Source: Oscheius dolichura (lineage: Eukaryota > Nematoda > Chromadorea > Rhabditida > Rhabditidae). Taken from it: DNA of 64,000 nucleotides. Below, piece by piece: positions 1 through 11,980 of the stretch; the stretch's first letter is position 1, and every line of letters starts with the position of its first letter. A program made the position numbers and the translations under genes. The notes under the pieces are model-generated. The model saw only the letters and a program-made list of their open reading frames with translations. It was not told the DNA's origin and did not search any database. The stretch lies in the NCBI GenBank assembly GCA_932521035.1, contig OW051495.1, positions 11,966,001-12,030,000 on the forward strand. The letters are read 5' to 3'.

Positions 1-2551
1 GGAAGGGGGAGAGAGCGAGGAGTTGCAAAGGGAAGAAAGCTGATATAAGTGATGTGGACACTTTGGGCAGCTGGGGGGAAACGGGCTGTTATCAGTTTGC
101 TCTTTAGGCTACACAAAGAGGAAAAGAGATTCCGTCCGGAACTTGTAGACTCTCTTTTTGACCAAAGATTTTACGGGAAAAGTTGATGCGGATATAATCC
201 CGACTGGCGGCGGTGAGTTGGGGATTTTACTCCGTCATAACAATTGCCTAGATACCCGGAAAAATAATTAACAGAAAAAGTTTTTGAACTGAAATGGAAA
301 AGGCATGGCTCGTAAACCAACACTTTGAGGGTTCATGGAATAATGTATGCTTTAAATTAGCAGCGAGAGGGAGAGAGAGAGAGCACACACGTCGTGGCAC
401 AAGAACCATCCCAACCGGCCGGAGAGATAAACTCTCGCCTGGAAAGGGAAGAGGGAAGCGAACGGAAAAAGAAAAATATGAAATATGATCTCTATTGAGT
501 TTTGGAACACAAATAAGGGGAATTTGTCTCTTTGAATTTGTTCGGTTGTGTAATCAAGAACAAAAAAGTTTTTCAGACCTCAGCCGAGAATCTAGGAGGG
601 GCAAAGCTGTTCAGTCTCAGACTGAGGTCCTCTGTGAGCTCACTCGCTTTCTTTTTTGATATTTTCCCCCTGTTTTATAAGTAAATAGGGTCTATTCCCC
701 TGAAAAGTAGATCCCTGTCCCAGTAGGCAACAGTGATGTGGGGTTCAATCCGATCCGGAACCGGCCCCATTAAAAAAATTAGGATTCGCACAGCCCTGAT
801 AAAACAAGTACAAAGGAAAAAGAGGAAGACTAGATACCTGTCTTATATATTAACAGAAAAATTATGGGAATTGTGGAATCTATCAGACTGTAAATCGTGT
901 GAATAAAACAGTCCTCAATTAAAATAAGAGAGGGTTGGGCAAATAATCTAGAAAAATGAGATTGCCAAAAAAAGGGGATGCAAGCTTTGCTGGGAAGAGA
1001 TATCGAACTGGGTCAGGAAGGGGTATTTGGAAGGGAATTGGACGGCAATATGGGACTAACCTAGTGCTTCTCGTGGACTATTGGCCGACAGTGAATGTAG
1101 CTGTCCAGGAGTATATTCTGAAAAAGGCAGTAAATAAAATGTAAACGAAGATAAATTAGTCGACCTCTTTGGATGACGTGTAGCGTTCGTTTCCATCACA
1201 ATTCAATAAACTGGCTTATTGTCTCTGGCTAAACACAATACAGTCATTGTAGAAATAGTAAAAGACGAGAAGAACAGCATCTAGACGGAGAGAAACTGAT
1301 AAGAAAAACAACCGTCACCGACTTGTAGGAGAGTTCTAGCCGGGATAGAAAATTTCTACCGAGAAAACCGTAGCTTTCCCCTATTTTCATCATTTTGAAT
1401 CCCCGCTGGGCAAAAAAACATTGATGAAAGACAGAGGATTAGCATTGGGCCCAAAGATAAAATGATAGAGGCTTATAAAAAGGTGGCGAGGTGCGATGTC
1501 TGGAACGCATTTTTCTCTGGATTCCAGCACATTGCTCAAACAACTAGAAGACGCCTATGGTCTGTAATTCGCAGCTGTACCGGCTCTCGGTTTCGGACTT
1601 TTGTCAAGAGGAGATTCATTCGAATGGCAAGGTAAGCAGCTTACTGTAAGAGTTAATAGGGACCGAGAGGAACGAAGCCTAGGTGGATCGAGTTCAAAAA
1701 TAAGGACCAGATCCGTGCGGGACCCTAATAACCTCAACAACTCTTACTCGCTCTTGTTTTGCCCGGGAATAACTCGTTTATGGTTGTCCTTTTCGACCAT
1801 TGCCAGGAAAATCACCGTAATCGTCATTGCTCGACAGAATTTTGATCCCCTTTTTGGATGTTAGCTTCAACCACTGCAAGCATCAATTCACACATAAACA
1901 ACTTCTATTTTTAGGTCATAGGACAGTATGACGCCTCTGCAAAAGGGGAACATGTGGAATTGCCCCTTTCCCGGAAGCCGAGCCACTGCCGGACAACAAC
2001 CGTTCGACAGTCAGACCCTGAGTCACAGTGAGTGACGTTATTTTCCCTCCATATTTAATGGCATAAAATGAGGACAGCGACGACCGTATTCACAAGAAGC
2101 AGGGGAACCCCTAGCTTTTTTTCCTCCCCAGTCTTTTCGGACCTTTTGAATTTTCTTCTGATCTTTGCGCGTTGAGCAAATATGTATAGTAAAAATCCTC
2201 GAAACAGCAGAGTACAAAAAATTCTGACTCATAAAAACTGAGTCAGAGTGATCTTTTTTCATCTCTTTTTTGCGACCTCCTTGACATTTTGCATTCCAGT
2301 GCCCCGAGCGCACTGAACAAATATACAGTAACAATGGTTGAAACTATGGAATATGCGCGGAAAAAGCGTGGGCTTCCGCTACTTTTTGCTGACTTTCGCT
2401 CTTAGACGGATGGGCAAACACTACTGTAGAAAGTCTATATAAATGCAAAGTCTGTCAAAAAAAATTACGACTCTTTTTCGAATATGATTCATATTTTTGT
2501 AGAAAAAATGCAAAATTGTTCTTTTTTCAAACAGTTACCGTCCATTTTAGG
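1..2551. other. Intergenic; no supported gene
   Basis: No reading frame here shows recognisable protein features or a chain of spliceable exons. A 57-codon open frame at 1462-1635 (+) encodes a short Arg-rich peptide with two Cys. A TATAAAA lies inside it at about 1474-1480, so I do not call it a gene. The rest looks like ordinary non-coding sequence with purine runs. Confidence 0.55.
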
Positions 2552-4630
2552 ATGTCCTCTTCCTCTTCTACTGGTAAAAAGACAAAGGAGCCAAATGCCT
2601 ATCTCCGTTGGAATCTGCTCTTCACTTTTGTCATATTGCTCTTTTTAACCCTACCAATTTGGATCTCTCTCATTCCCCGGGTCCAGGTAGAATTTCTTCC
2701 AATTTTCAAGATTACAGTAATCCAGAACTATTCACTCGATCTCCTCATTATTATTCTCATCATTCTTAATCTTTTCTGGTTTGTTGGCGCCGTGAATGCC
2801 ATCAGGTATACGGTAAAACTGAGACGCTACACCAAGCACAATATTGATCTCTCTCAGGTAATATTCATCTTCTTTAAAAGATGAAAGGAATTAAATTTAG
2901 GCGAAGCATCCCGAAGGGAAGAAGCTAAAGCATTTGGTTGGTGTTTGTATCTACAAAGAGCCGCTGGATCTAATGATTGAGACCATAGACAGCGTGGTTC
3001 GGCAGCCTGGAGCGAAGGAGAAGATTTCGGTTGTCATCGGACTGGAAGAGGGTACTCCAGAGAAGGAGGAGGTAGAAACAATCCGAATTCACTTCATTAT
3101 TCCATTTTCAGAAGGCCAGAACCCTCCGCCAACGGTATGAACCCCTCTTTGAGAGATTCTTCGTCACTTTTCACCCTAGGAACCTACCAGGAGAGATTCC
3201 TGGTAGTTTAGACCTTTAAAATCTGTAAAACAACGACTTGTTTCCAGGAAAGTGTTCAAATTTGAACTATGCCATGAGAGAAGCAGTCTACTACCTCAAA
3301 CAAGACAAGGGTTACGGTATGCTGGATGGAAACGTGGAAGTTCTGGTCACCACTGGCGATTGCGACTCGATCTTTGGATTGAAATACTTCGACGCGTTGG
3401 AGGAGGACTATTACAACATTTCTGAGGAGGTTAGACCTATAAATTAAAAAAAAAATACAGTGATTTTTTTTTAGAAAAGACGCTCAACTGTCTGGCAATC
3501 TCCTCTCTTCTATACTATGCGCTCTGGAACTTCTCCTTTCTTCGTGAGGGTTACTGGACTGATACGGTAACTTGCCGGGACTAACAGCGTACTGTATCCT
3601 CTTTTTAGCTCCTTCTTCATGATCGGTTTCTTGATCCCATTGAACATCAACACAATGAGTATCTTCAGTCTAACCTTGGATCTTTTGGAGAAGGGAGAAT
3701 ACACTCATCCTGGCTACCAGATGGAGGATATCATTGCCGTCATCCGCTGGTCCTTGGCCATCAGAAAACGGTGTACAATCCGCTGTATTCCCGTTGCTAC
3801 AATGAGTGGCCCTACAAGCGGGAATTCCTATTGTAATGAGCTTTACGAATGGGCGCGGCAGATCAGAAGATGGACTATTGGAGCCGCTGAGGTTGGTTTC
3901 TCTCTCATAGCGTCAAAAATACGGTAATTTTCCAGGTATTCCACTATTTTGTCATCAAATCAACGCGGCTCCCATTCGCTGCAGCTGTTTCCTTCTCTGT
4001 CATCTTCATCTTCTACTACGGGTTCATGTTGTGTGTCTCCTCTCTCTTTGGCCTTATTGCTCCAATAATTGTAAGTTTAAATGCCCAGTTTAAATATAAA
4101 ACATTCCGGCTCCACAGAACAGTTCCCTTTATATTTTGTCATTTTCCAGGTGCCAATCTTGTTGAATGCGGATAATCAGCCAGTTTCTAGTCTAATTATC
4201 CCTGACCGAAGAACATTCACCTTTATAAGTCTCGGCTTCCTGGGGTTGCAATATTTTTGGTTCTTTTTGGTATTCCTGGTTCATAGGCTTTGTGAAAAGG
4301 TAAGGCGTTCTCTCTTACAGTAATCCAAAAAGTTCTGCCCGAACTGGAACCGCGCCGGCTAAGAACAGTCCGACCCTCTTCTCCTGCTAAAATTCTAAAT
4401 TTTTTCACTTTCAGGCGTTCCCCGATGGTAGGAGAGATGAAATCGGCCTATTCCACAATATCTTCCACTTCATTTTGAGCTTCCCCACCATAATAATGTA
4501 CTCCTGCGTGGAGCTGTTCGCCTTCCTGGAAGTGACAGTCCGTGGCAAGGCTGTCTGCTCCCATGGTGCTTCAAAGAAAGATAATCTTCGAGTAGTAACG
4601 GGACACGATAACGGGTCATTTGTTGTCTAA
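2552..4630 (+). CDS. Membrane-bound family-2 glycosyltransferase (processive, QxxRW type)
   Basis: Nine exons: 2552-2857, 2901-3071, 3112-3202, 3248-3429, 3475-3566, 3609-3891, 3936-4070, 4150-4299, 4415-4630; all join in frame to give 541 residues. Two membrane segments (about 20-42 and 60-82) precede a cytosolic GT2 domain with the nucleotide-sugar start VCIYKEP (about 117), a DCD at 227-229 for metal and UDP binding, an EED near the end of exon 4, and QIRRW at 365-369. At least three membrane segments follow. The QxxRW motif and multipass layout are those of cellulose, hyaluronan and chitin synthase relatives that extend and export a polysaccharide. The substrate cannot be read from sequence. 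It does not look like a metazoan chitin synthase, which is far longer. The start ATG follows an acceptor-like TTTTAG, fitting trans-splicing. Confidence 0.85.
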
Positions 4631-4832
4631 TAATAACAGTAAAACTAATCTCATCTAGTCCAATTCATCGCGGCGAAGGGAATTTCCAAGAAATTGACCT
4701 CAATCGGGAACTTTGAACCATAGGGCAAAAGACAGCAGAAAACAGGCATCACATTAATTTTTAATCGGATTGACAGATTGATAGCAAGAAAAAGAACACG
4801 AATATCATCTTGTTTGGACAAGTAAAAATACT

Positions 4833-6544
4833 TTAAGCGAAGGTAGTCTGCCGTGATAGGGAGGAACGTGCGGAACGGGACTGGAAGACGCTTGATCCGT
4901 CTAAAAAGCTGTACGTGAACTTTGTACTTCGAGACGAACTTACTTGTCAAGGGCACGACTTTTTCTTTCCTCCGTGTACAGCACATAAAACACGCGTCGC
5001 GGATTTCCGAGGAAAAAATGATGTAGAAGAGCTGAAAAGAAGCTTGATTTGCTTTCTCCGTGGAACTTAGACCTTTGAAAGTAGTAAACTGAGGGAACAA
5101 GAAATTCGTACACCCCAAAAAATACCAGAAACTTTTTACAGACAAAACTACTGATAATTTCAAATTTTGACTTCCTGGGTGCGCTTTTTCTGTTAGAATG
5201 TCAAATGGGCCAGGGAAGTCTCGCCGGGGTTTGTAAATCTCGGCCAGGAAGAGTAATAGGACACGGTATTCATCTATGGTAGAACCAAAATCGGGAGCCC
5301 TAGTTTCTGCTCCCTAATTCCGCTGTTTCGAGAGGCCAAACAATTCCCATTATGAGAAAATCCAGCTTACCGGTGTGATCCCTGTAGTAATCGGCCTCAC
5401 AGTGTAGTTTAAATTCGCATTGAACTCCCCACTTCCCCAGCCGAAGTAGTTATTCCCAATCCAATTGGCACTGTACACATAGAGCAGTTCACTACAGAAG
5501 ATGAGCAGAGCCAGCGCCAGAAAGCGGATCTCCTTCTTCATATCCTTCATATTTATAGACTTTTTGATCTGAAACGACTGCATTTTTAGTCCTAGCCCGA
5601 CGGGATAGAATCTACCCTTTGTAATTGGATCGTAGCCACGACGTAGATAAGAAACGTGAGTCCAAGTTCCGTGAATTGCATCGGAGTTCTCAGATAATTA
5701 AATGGGAAGAACAGCATGTCGTGGTACTCGTATTCCACAGGGTACCAGACCTGCTTCACAAATCCCAGGTGGTGGAGGACACCCATGGCGATGGCCCAAA
5801 CCACTGCCAATGCCAGTAAACAGTCCAATATGAAGAAACTCCTCTGAACAGTGGTCATATTTATCTGCCTTCCCCTCGCGCTCGTAACGGGTAGCACTAA
5901 AAGGTGAGGTAAACAAACCTGCTGATTATTTCCGCTGTGGAGACTTGTTACCGCACTACAGCGGACAATGGCTATCACTAGATTGACGCCAATGATCAAG
6001 TCTATTGAGAAGGCGCCAATGGATTCCCAGGCAAGGTGGAGGTCGGCTATACTGGCAAGTACACAGGACTGTGTGGCTCCTTCTGGAAGGGGAATACGTT
6101 TAAAGGTTTTATTCTGAAGTTGTTCGCCATCCATGCTCAGTCACGAAATAAGCATTTTTAAGTTTTACCCGGTTCCAAAAGTGGGCGCCTAATTGGCAGG
6201 TTAACTTTGAAGTGGTCACCTTCCCCACCTTTAGATGTCGTGATTACGGTAATAATATCCCCCACAGCTAAAATAATAATGCTCCTCGTAAAAGGACTTC
6301 GGAATTTCTTCCTCCTATATGATATTCCAATAATAACTATCAACACGTAGAGATAGACAGCTGCCATGCACATACAGAACCAAAAGACGAGATCCTTAGC
6401 CCAGAGAGGCTGAGCCCAGGGAACGCAAGTATCCCAGGTGTCGATCTAAAATACTCTACTGTTCTTTTTATAGTGGGCACTCACAATTCCGTTGAATATT
6501 TCCACATAGGTGTAGAGGGTCGGAGTGCTGTTGGCCGGGGGCAT
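4833..6544 (-). CDS. Seven-transmembrane receptor, chemoreceptor-like, family not assigned
   Basis: Minus-strand exons: 6485-6544, 6229-6445, 5919-6082, 5616-5864, 5371-5568, 4944-5031, 4833-4900; together 347 residues in one frame. The N-terminus has an N-glycosylation site (NST). Seven hydrophobic segments can be traced. The last one, exon 5 into exon 6, reads ITPLFYIIFSSEIRDACF, matching the TM7/helix-8 pattern (P-x-x-Y then Ser-Ser-x-x-Arg) of rhodopsin-like and nematode serpentine receptors. A Cys-Cys pair and a Ser/Arg-rich tail follow. There is no DRY after TM3; IVRC sits near that place. The 340-base intron between exons 5 and 6 and the short final exon are the least certain parts. 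It is likely a chemosensory or peptide receptor. The ligand is unknown. Confidence 0.7.
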
Positions 6545-9500
6545 CTTGATCCAAAAGTCAGCCGGTGGTCTAGGAGTAAATTGTTTTCTAGAACAGCCCC
6601 GGTGAGAATAAGAGAGATCGTATTACGCAAGAAGGATAAATGGACACAAGTACGCGGGTTATAAACGGGGACTATTTATTGAGAGGAAATGGAATTATTA
6701 AATTGGCACGAGTGTGATTTGTATTTAAAAATGACCCCATTGGCCTGGGCTGTGGACAACTGGCTGCAATCGTCTTGAAAACGGTGCTCATCTCTGAGCC
6801 CAGGTAAAAAAAACTGCAAAGCCAGGATAAATAGATTACTGTAGATGAACTAACGTGTTATCAGGAAAGGGGAGGAAATAAACAGCATTAATAATTAGCT
6901 AACTGTCATGAAACCGTTGAGCTCAGGTATTCAGGAAATAAGCTATTGAGGAAATAAGCTCTCGTCTGTTGTTGAACTTTTGCTGAGGTTCAACGTCTTT
7001 CTAGTTTAGCTGCTTCATTATGTAGTCAAAATGGAAACAGCGGTAAGCAGATGTTTTTGTAAAGAAGTAGCAAGTTCCCGAGAAATTGGCCGATGGTCCA
7101 AAAATAGAGACACGTGGTTAGCAAGAGAATAAGTAGAGTACAGTCTTTGGACCTGAATTGGAAACTGAATAAAGTGATAATTCTATAAGAAGATGGGAGC
7201 CAAGAACACGGAATTATCACCCTGACCCCGTGTAGACGGCGACGATTTTAAATAGGCTTTAATTCCTCTACAAAAGAGAGATTTCAAGGTCCACAATCCA
7301 CATCTGCCCGGATCTAAACTCTCTATAGGAAAAGGAGTACTTGAGTGGGTTGAATGGACTGCTAATCAGCGAGGAGAGAAACAGGAGGAAAGAGCCAGGA
7401 AATTGTGATATATGAACGACGCCATAAAAGAGACCCCAGGACATTATAAATCACGGGTCGTTATAGACACCCTCCCCGACAAGGATTAATTCAATCACCC
7501 TGTACACGGCTGGCAGGACATTACTACTGCGAAAATGAGGAAAAACAGATAATTGAGTACAGAAAACACTTTGGAGTACCTCAAATGGGAAAATGATCAA
7601 GCGTGAATTTCAAGAACTGGTGGTTTTGGAGTTTGAAAGCGAACCAGACTTCAAATGATTATTAGAATTGTACTCCACTGAGAGTCATGCAAAATGTCGG
7701 GGGATCTTTCAAGCATGAAAAGCCAACTCTTTGAAGAGCCTCCACAAATGATCCTGTTGATCGGAACATAAAGGAAAGGCTTGAAACGGAGTTGCAACCA
7801 ACGGACAGGATCTTTAGTGCTCAAACTCTAGGCTCTGGTTTTTCATAAAAGGCTACACAATCCAACTCGATAACATCTGAACTGGAAAACTTGTTTCCGG
7901 CTATAAAAACGGGGTTTCTGGAGCTAGCGATGGCTTCAAGTCTTATAATCACCATCACCAGGAGTACGTCCCACAGGGCTTGATCCGAATTTATGAATAG
8001 CGGAGCTTCCGGGAGATCACAAAGATTCCAAGGAATGCCTTGCCGGCTCCTTATATCCGATAATCAACCGAAGCAGGGCATTAAGTGGGTGCAGGAGACA
8101 AGTTACCCAGCCATGAAGTTCCGTGTCTGACCTCCTGATTCAAAATAGAAGTGTATACGGTTTAGACTAAAGGTTACGTGCCGATTTTATCTGCTAGAAG
8201 GTATTTTAATCTTCAGTTGAAAAGTATGAATTTGTCGGCCCGCTCAAGCGTGTTTGAAATTAATCAAAAAACTTGCCACATTAGGTGGAATGATTCACCC
8301 ATTATTTTTTTGTTTAAAAGAAGTGAAAAACTCCAGCTTTTTGATCCCGTACCCGATTCAAAAAACTGCGTGAAAAAGCTTCTCCTCTTCCGCCTTCCAA
8401 GAGATCATTTGAAGAAGTGGCACTTTTTGTTTGCCTACTGCAAATTTCGATCTTTCCCCGGCTCTTTTTCCGGTTTATTTTTCAATGCCCTACGGCGTGA
8501 TTCAGATCTTTTCTCCTTTGATTTTTTACGTACTCGAAAAAGGTCTTGTTCACACTCCATACAGTTTATTTGCCATTTGGCGCGCGCCACAATCTCGACT
8601 GTTTACCTCAGCCAGGCCGGTTAGCTATTGCCAAAGAGCAACTTTGTCATTGGGCTAGGAGGACGGAAGAGACTAGCGGCGGTGGTCTCTATAGTAACTG
8701 GTTAAACCGGGAAGAAAAAGCTGTCAACAAATAGAGTTAGAAGGCTAGAAGTTCAAAATGATACAGTGACCGCTAAAAGAGACTGGAAGGAAAGAGCAAA
8801 GCCAAAGGCTAAACAAGGGAATTTTCCCATGAACACGTGCTTCCAGGCTATGGAAAAGGTGCAAACTAGAAATGATTCATATTATTTTGGTCCAGTGACA
8901 CATACATTTTCATTATTCCTCTCTGGGAAGGTCACATAACCCCGTGCATAATGTGCCCGTTTCTTCTTTGAGCTTTTGACCAAGACCTCCTTCCACCTCC
9001 TAATCTACCAGAAATCCAGTTGATGAGGTCCTCCGCGGGAGCCTTTTCCTCCTTTTCCTCCTGCAAAATATAGATCCTTAGGAGCCTATTCTTCTTGCAA
9101 ATTTAGCTGAGGGTGTCAATAATAAACTATGAAAAGCGGCTCGAGTGGGGTCTACAGAAAGTATACAAGGGGTGAAGAAAGGTCCTGGGCCGGTCAAAAT
9201 TCGATAATTTGGACGGTAAACAGGCTAATGAGCCTTCCCTTTTCTATAGGAAGCGTGGAGAGGCCTGTGCCGGTTCTTGCACAGATTCTTGATGAGATAC
9301 ATCTTCTGAACATATCACGATGTCTTGGAGTAGCCTATTTTTAAGAAAACAACAAGACGAAGGAGCTGTCAACAGTTTGCTGCCAAATTTCCCTGTTTTC
9401 CATGTTTTTTTTCAAAACCGACCTCAAAATTCGTTCTTTTTCCGTTGAAAATGCGTACTGATGAAGTGATAGGGAAAATCACCCGCTCGTTAGGATTTTT

Positions 9501-9790
9501 CTCTGTAGTAATAGGGTGGAATTGTCCACTCCATTAGGTAGACAGCTCTCCAAGGAATTCCATATAATACGGACAGTTTTTACCCGCTCCCGTCGACCAC
9601 CCGTGCCCGTGAGCAAGCCCTCAATAATCTTCTCGTCCGTTCTTTCTTTACCTTCACTTCTCAGCTTTTGCCTTCCGGAATTCAACCGATACACCTCACG
9701 CAATTGTTTGCACATTCCGGGTTGCAACCGAGTGGAGCGCCTCCGGCACAAAGTTTGCGTACCTAAGCGACGGGCGGAACCCCTCCGGGG
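6545..9790. other. Intergenic, with a degenerate coding-like stretch
   Basis: Apart from the degenerate minus-strand stretch described separately (7262-8146), I see no gene. The open frame at 8178-8624 has no domain, signal or splice context and overlaps other open frames, so it looks like chance. Confidence 0.5.
7262..8146 (-). pseudogene. Degenerate coding-like region, possibly a receptor relic
   Basis: On the minus strand several blocks read like protein but lie in different frames and are broken by stops. One block at about 7980-7810 holds a hydrophobic ALWDVLLVMVIIRLEA segment. A second at about 7815-7655 includes PVRWLQLRFKPFLYVP. A third at about 7525-7265 ends with SSPFNPLKYSFSYREFR, resembling TM7 (NPxxY-like) and the cytosolic start of a seven-transmembrane receptor. 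That third block carries an in-frame TGA at about 7450, where GAC CCG TGA TTT could derive from a Trp codon. No start exon was found. A decayed receptor gene beside the intact receptor at 4833-6544 fits best, but chance open frames cannot be excluded. Confidence 0.3.
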
Positions 9791-9798
9791 TATATAAT
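9791..9798 (+). promoter_or_regulatory. TATA box of the Ala/Pro/Tyr repeat gene
   Basis: TATATAAT lies 58 bases before the ATG at 9856, a usual distance for a core promoter giving a short leader. Confidence 0.6.
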
Positions 9799-9855
9799 CC
9801 CGCAGTGGAGGGATGGTAACCAGCAGCAGCTTCAGCTTCTCCAACTATTCTAATC

Positions 9856-10549
9856 ATGCAATCCATGTGAGTTCCTCTCCTTCCATTCTTTTTTAAACCC
9901 ATCTTCTTCTTACAGTGCCATCCTCTCGGCTCTTTTCTGTGTCTCTTCGGCTCAACTCTTTGCCTGGCCCGCTACTAGCTACAGCCCCTACTACCAGGCT
10001 CTTTTGGGCCCTGCTCGTCTCGGAGCTCCCGTTCTTGAAGCCGCTGTTCCTGTTGCTGCTGCTCCTGCTTACGCTCCAGCCTACGCTGCCGCTGCTCCTC
10101 CTCCACCGCCGCCAGCTTACGCCCCAGCTTTTGCTGCCCCCGCTCCTCCTCCACCACCACCAGCATATGCTCCAGTTGCGCCTGCTCCGGCTTACGCCCC
10201 GGCTCCCATCGCTGCTGCTCCCGGTAAGTCTTATTTTCAAATTTGTTCCTTTCCCAGATGACGATAACAATATCTCCTTTTCAGCTTTCGCTCCAGTAGC
10301 CCCCGCCATTGCCCGTTATGCTCCTCCACCAACCCTCGCCCAGGTTGGAGTCGCCCCTGTGGCTGCTCCCGCTTATGCCCCAGCCCTTGCTGCCGCTCCT
10401 GCTTATGCCCCAGGAGTTGCCCTAGCTGCTCCCCGCATGGTGCCAGCCTACTCTCCCTTCGCCACCAGCGCCCTCTTCATTGGTGCCAACAAGGCCAAGT
10501 AAGTCATTCCCAGCGTCAATTATTAATAACGCACTTTTGCAGGAACTAA
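9856..10549 (+). CDS. Secreted Ala/Pro/Tyr-rich repeat protein (PAYAP repeats)
   Basis: Exons 9856-9866, 9916-10223, 10285-10498 and a tiny 10543-10549. The first 11 bases plus exon 2 give a clear signal peptide, MQSIAILSALFCVSSAQ. The mature chain is almost entirely low complexity: repeated PAYAPA and VAPA blocks, and two runs of six prolines flanked by Ala/Tyr (exon 2). It has no Cys. This composition resembles extracellular structural proteins of cuticle or pharynx, where Tyr can be crosslinked; I see no catalytic domain. The end is ambiguous. The last donor GTAAGT overlaps a TAA: read through, the protein stops at 10502 after KAK; spliced, it gains one Asn and stops at 10549. A polyadenylation signal AATAAA is at 10674-10679. 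Confidence 0.8.
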
Positions 10550-11980
10550 AACGACTACTACAGCCACCACCTGTATTGAATAGATCTCGTCCAGCAGAGT
10601 TCAATTCATCCAATTCCACCACCGCCGCCGGTTTCTGTATATATAGCAATTTGAAATTTGCTCCAGAGAAAACAATAAACAATTGCATCATCCGTCACTT
10701 ATTGTTTATGTATTCTCCAGGATCCGAGCAGCCGGCCGGCCGGCAAAGGAGGCGTCGAGTCGTAAAGGGGCGGAAGGGGCAGCTAATTAGTCGCAAAAGG
10801 AGAAGTTTCACATTTCTCAGAGCGGGGGCTTCTCCTTCTACGAATATTAACAGATTTCAGCAGCACTTTCCCTCCCTCTCTTCATATCCCCCTTCTCCCC
10901 CTAAGCAAAGGTTTGTTTGTCAGTGTCAGTATAAAAGTAATTATTGTGTCGCGGCAGTTTAGACATATCTCCGTGGTGACATGCTACTCCTCCCCTCACG
11001 GGTTCTCCTTTTTGCCCCTCTAACAAGGAATCAAAATCTTCTTTTTGAAGCCAGAAAGTGTGAAAATGCCTATTTTTTCGAAAAAAAACACCCCCTTCAA
11101 TGTGAGAGAAACTATTACTTATTTATTTCTTGACTCTAGCAACAGGACAAAAGCAAGTCAACTGTGATTTTTGTTGTTGGCGGCATAGAACATCTCGAAA
11201 GTATGTTTCTTTCCTTTAAAATGGAATTGGAAAGAAGTAAACTCTACTGTCTCCCAATTTTGTGGTCATAGAGCCCCCTGACTTTCGTTTTAATCCGGGA
11301 AAGGGTTCTAGGCCTCCAGGAATACTCAATTCCTTTATTTCTCAGGAAAATTGAAATAAATTCGTTTCTGTATTGCCGTAATCGTTCGTAAAACTCTCCC
11401 TCTTCCTCTTCCCAATCCGTACTTTCATTCCCCAGCTGAATTCTTAGTTATTTTCCCATCTCTGCTTTTATGAACGGGATTGAGGTCATCTGGGGAAGGA
11501 GACGAAGATTAAAAAGTGCTTTCGTCTTTCATTTAGCAGCTGGATTACCCGAGGAGAATAATATCTTCCAGCTGCGCCGTTCACATTCTTCATTTCTCTC
11601 CATTTTTCTTCCCCGATTGTCTCTCTAAATGCCTAATTGCCGGAGGCAGTCTCTCCCACCCAGTTCACACTTCCAAAAGTCACTAACAGCTGTGTTTATG
11701 GGCTATTCTGCTACCCGCAGCCCCCGTCTCCCCCTCCTCGTCTTCTCCCCCTTCCTGATTCCTGCTCCGTGGGAAGAGGATACTCATTATCCCCTTCCAA
11801 AGCCCTACTCTGCTTCCTTTTATAGACTCTCCGGGAGAAAATCATCTCCTGTTTCAGAAAAGACAATTAAATGAATGTGGACGGCGTTATTTCTAGTTTT
11901 TAACAGTGTTCCCCTGCTAAAGGCGGCCTTCGTCCGGTGCGGGAATAATACCTACCCAGCTAGGGGAGATATCATCAGTA
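10550..11980. other. Intergenic; no supported gene
   Basis: It holds the 3' UTR and AATAAA (10674-10679) of the upstream gene and a GC palindrome-like run of CCGGCCGGCCGG near 10732. Open frames of up to about 160 codons here overlap in several frames and lack any domain or signal peptide, so none is called. Confidence 0.55.

Noticed and set aside
735-775. B-box-like GGTTCAATCC followed by A/T run
   Set aside because: Neither the T stem nor an acceptor stem can be formed; no A box.
2516-2551. Upstream extension of the glycosyltransferase
   Set aside because: It would begin with TTG and cross the acceptor-like TTTTAG; the ATG at 2552 fits better.
4651-5163. 170-codon minus-strand open frame
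   Set aside because: Only two short parts of it (4944-5031 and 4833-4900, the latter in another frame) belong to the spliced receptor gene; the rest is intron.
8178-8734. Overlapping plus-strand open frames of up to 148 codons
   Set aside because: Three frames are open at once, Phe/Arg/Ser-biased, with no signal, domain or splice sites.
9893-10309. 138-codon Ser/Arg/Trp-rich minus-strand frame
   Set aside because: Antisense shadow of the Ala/Pro-rich repeat exon.
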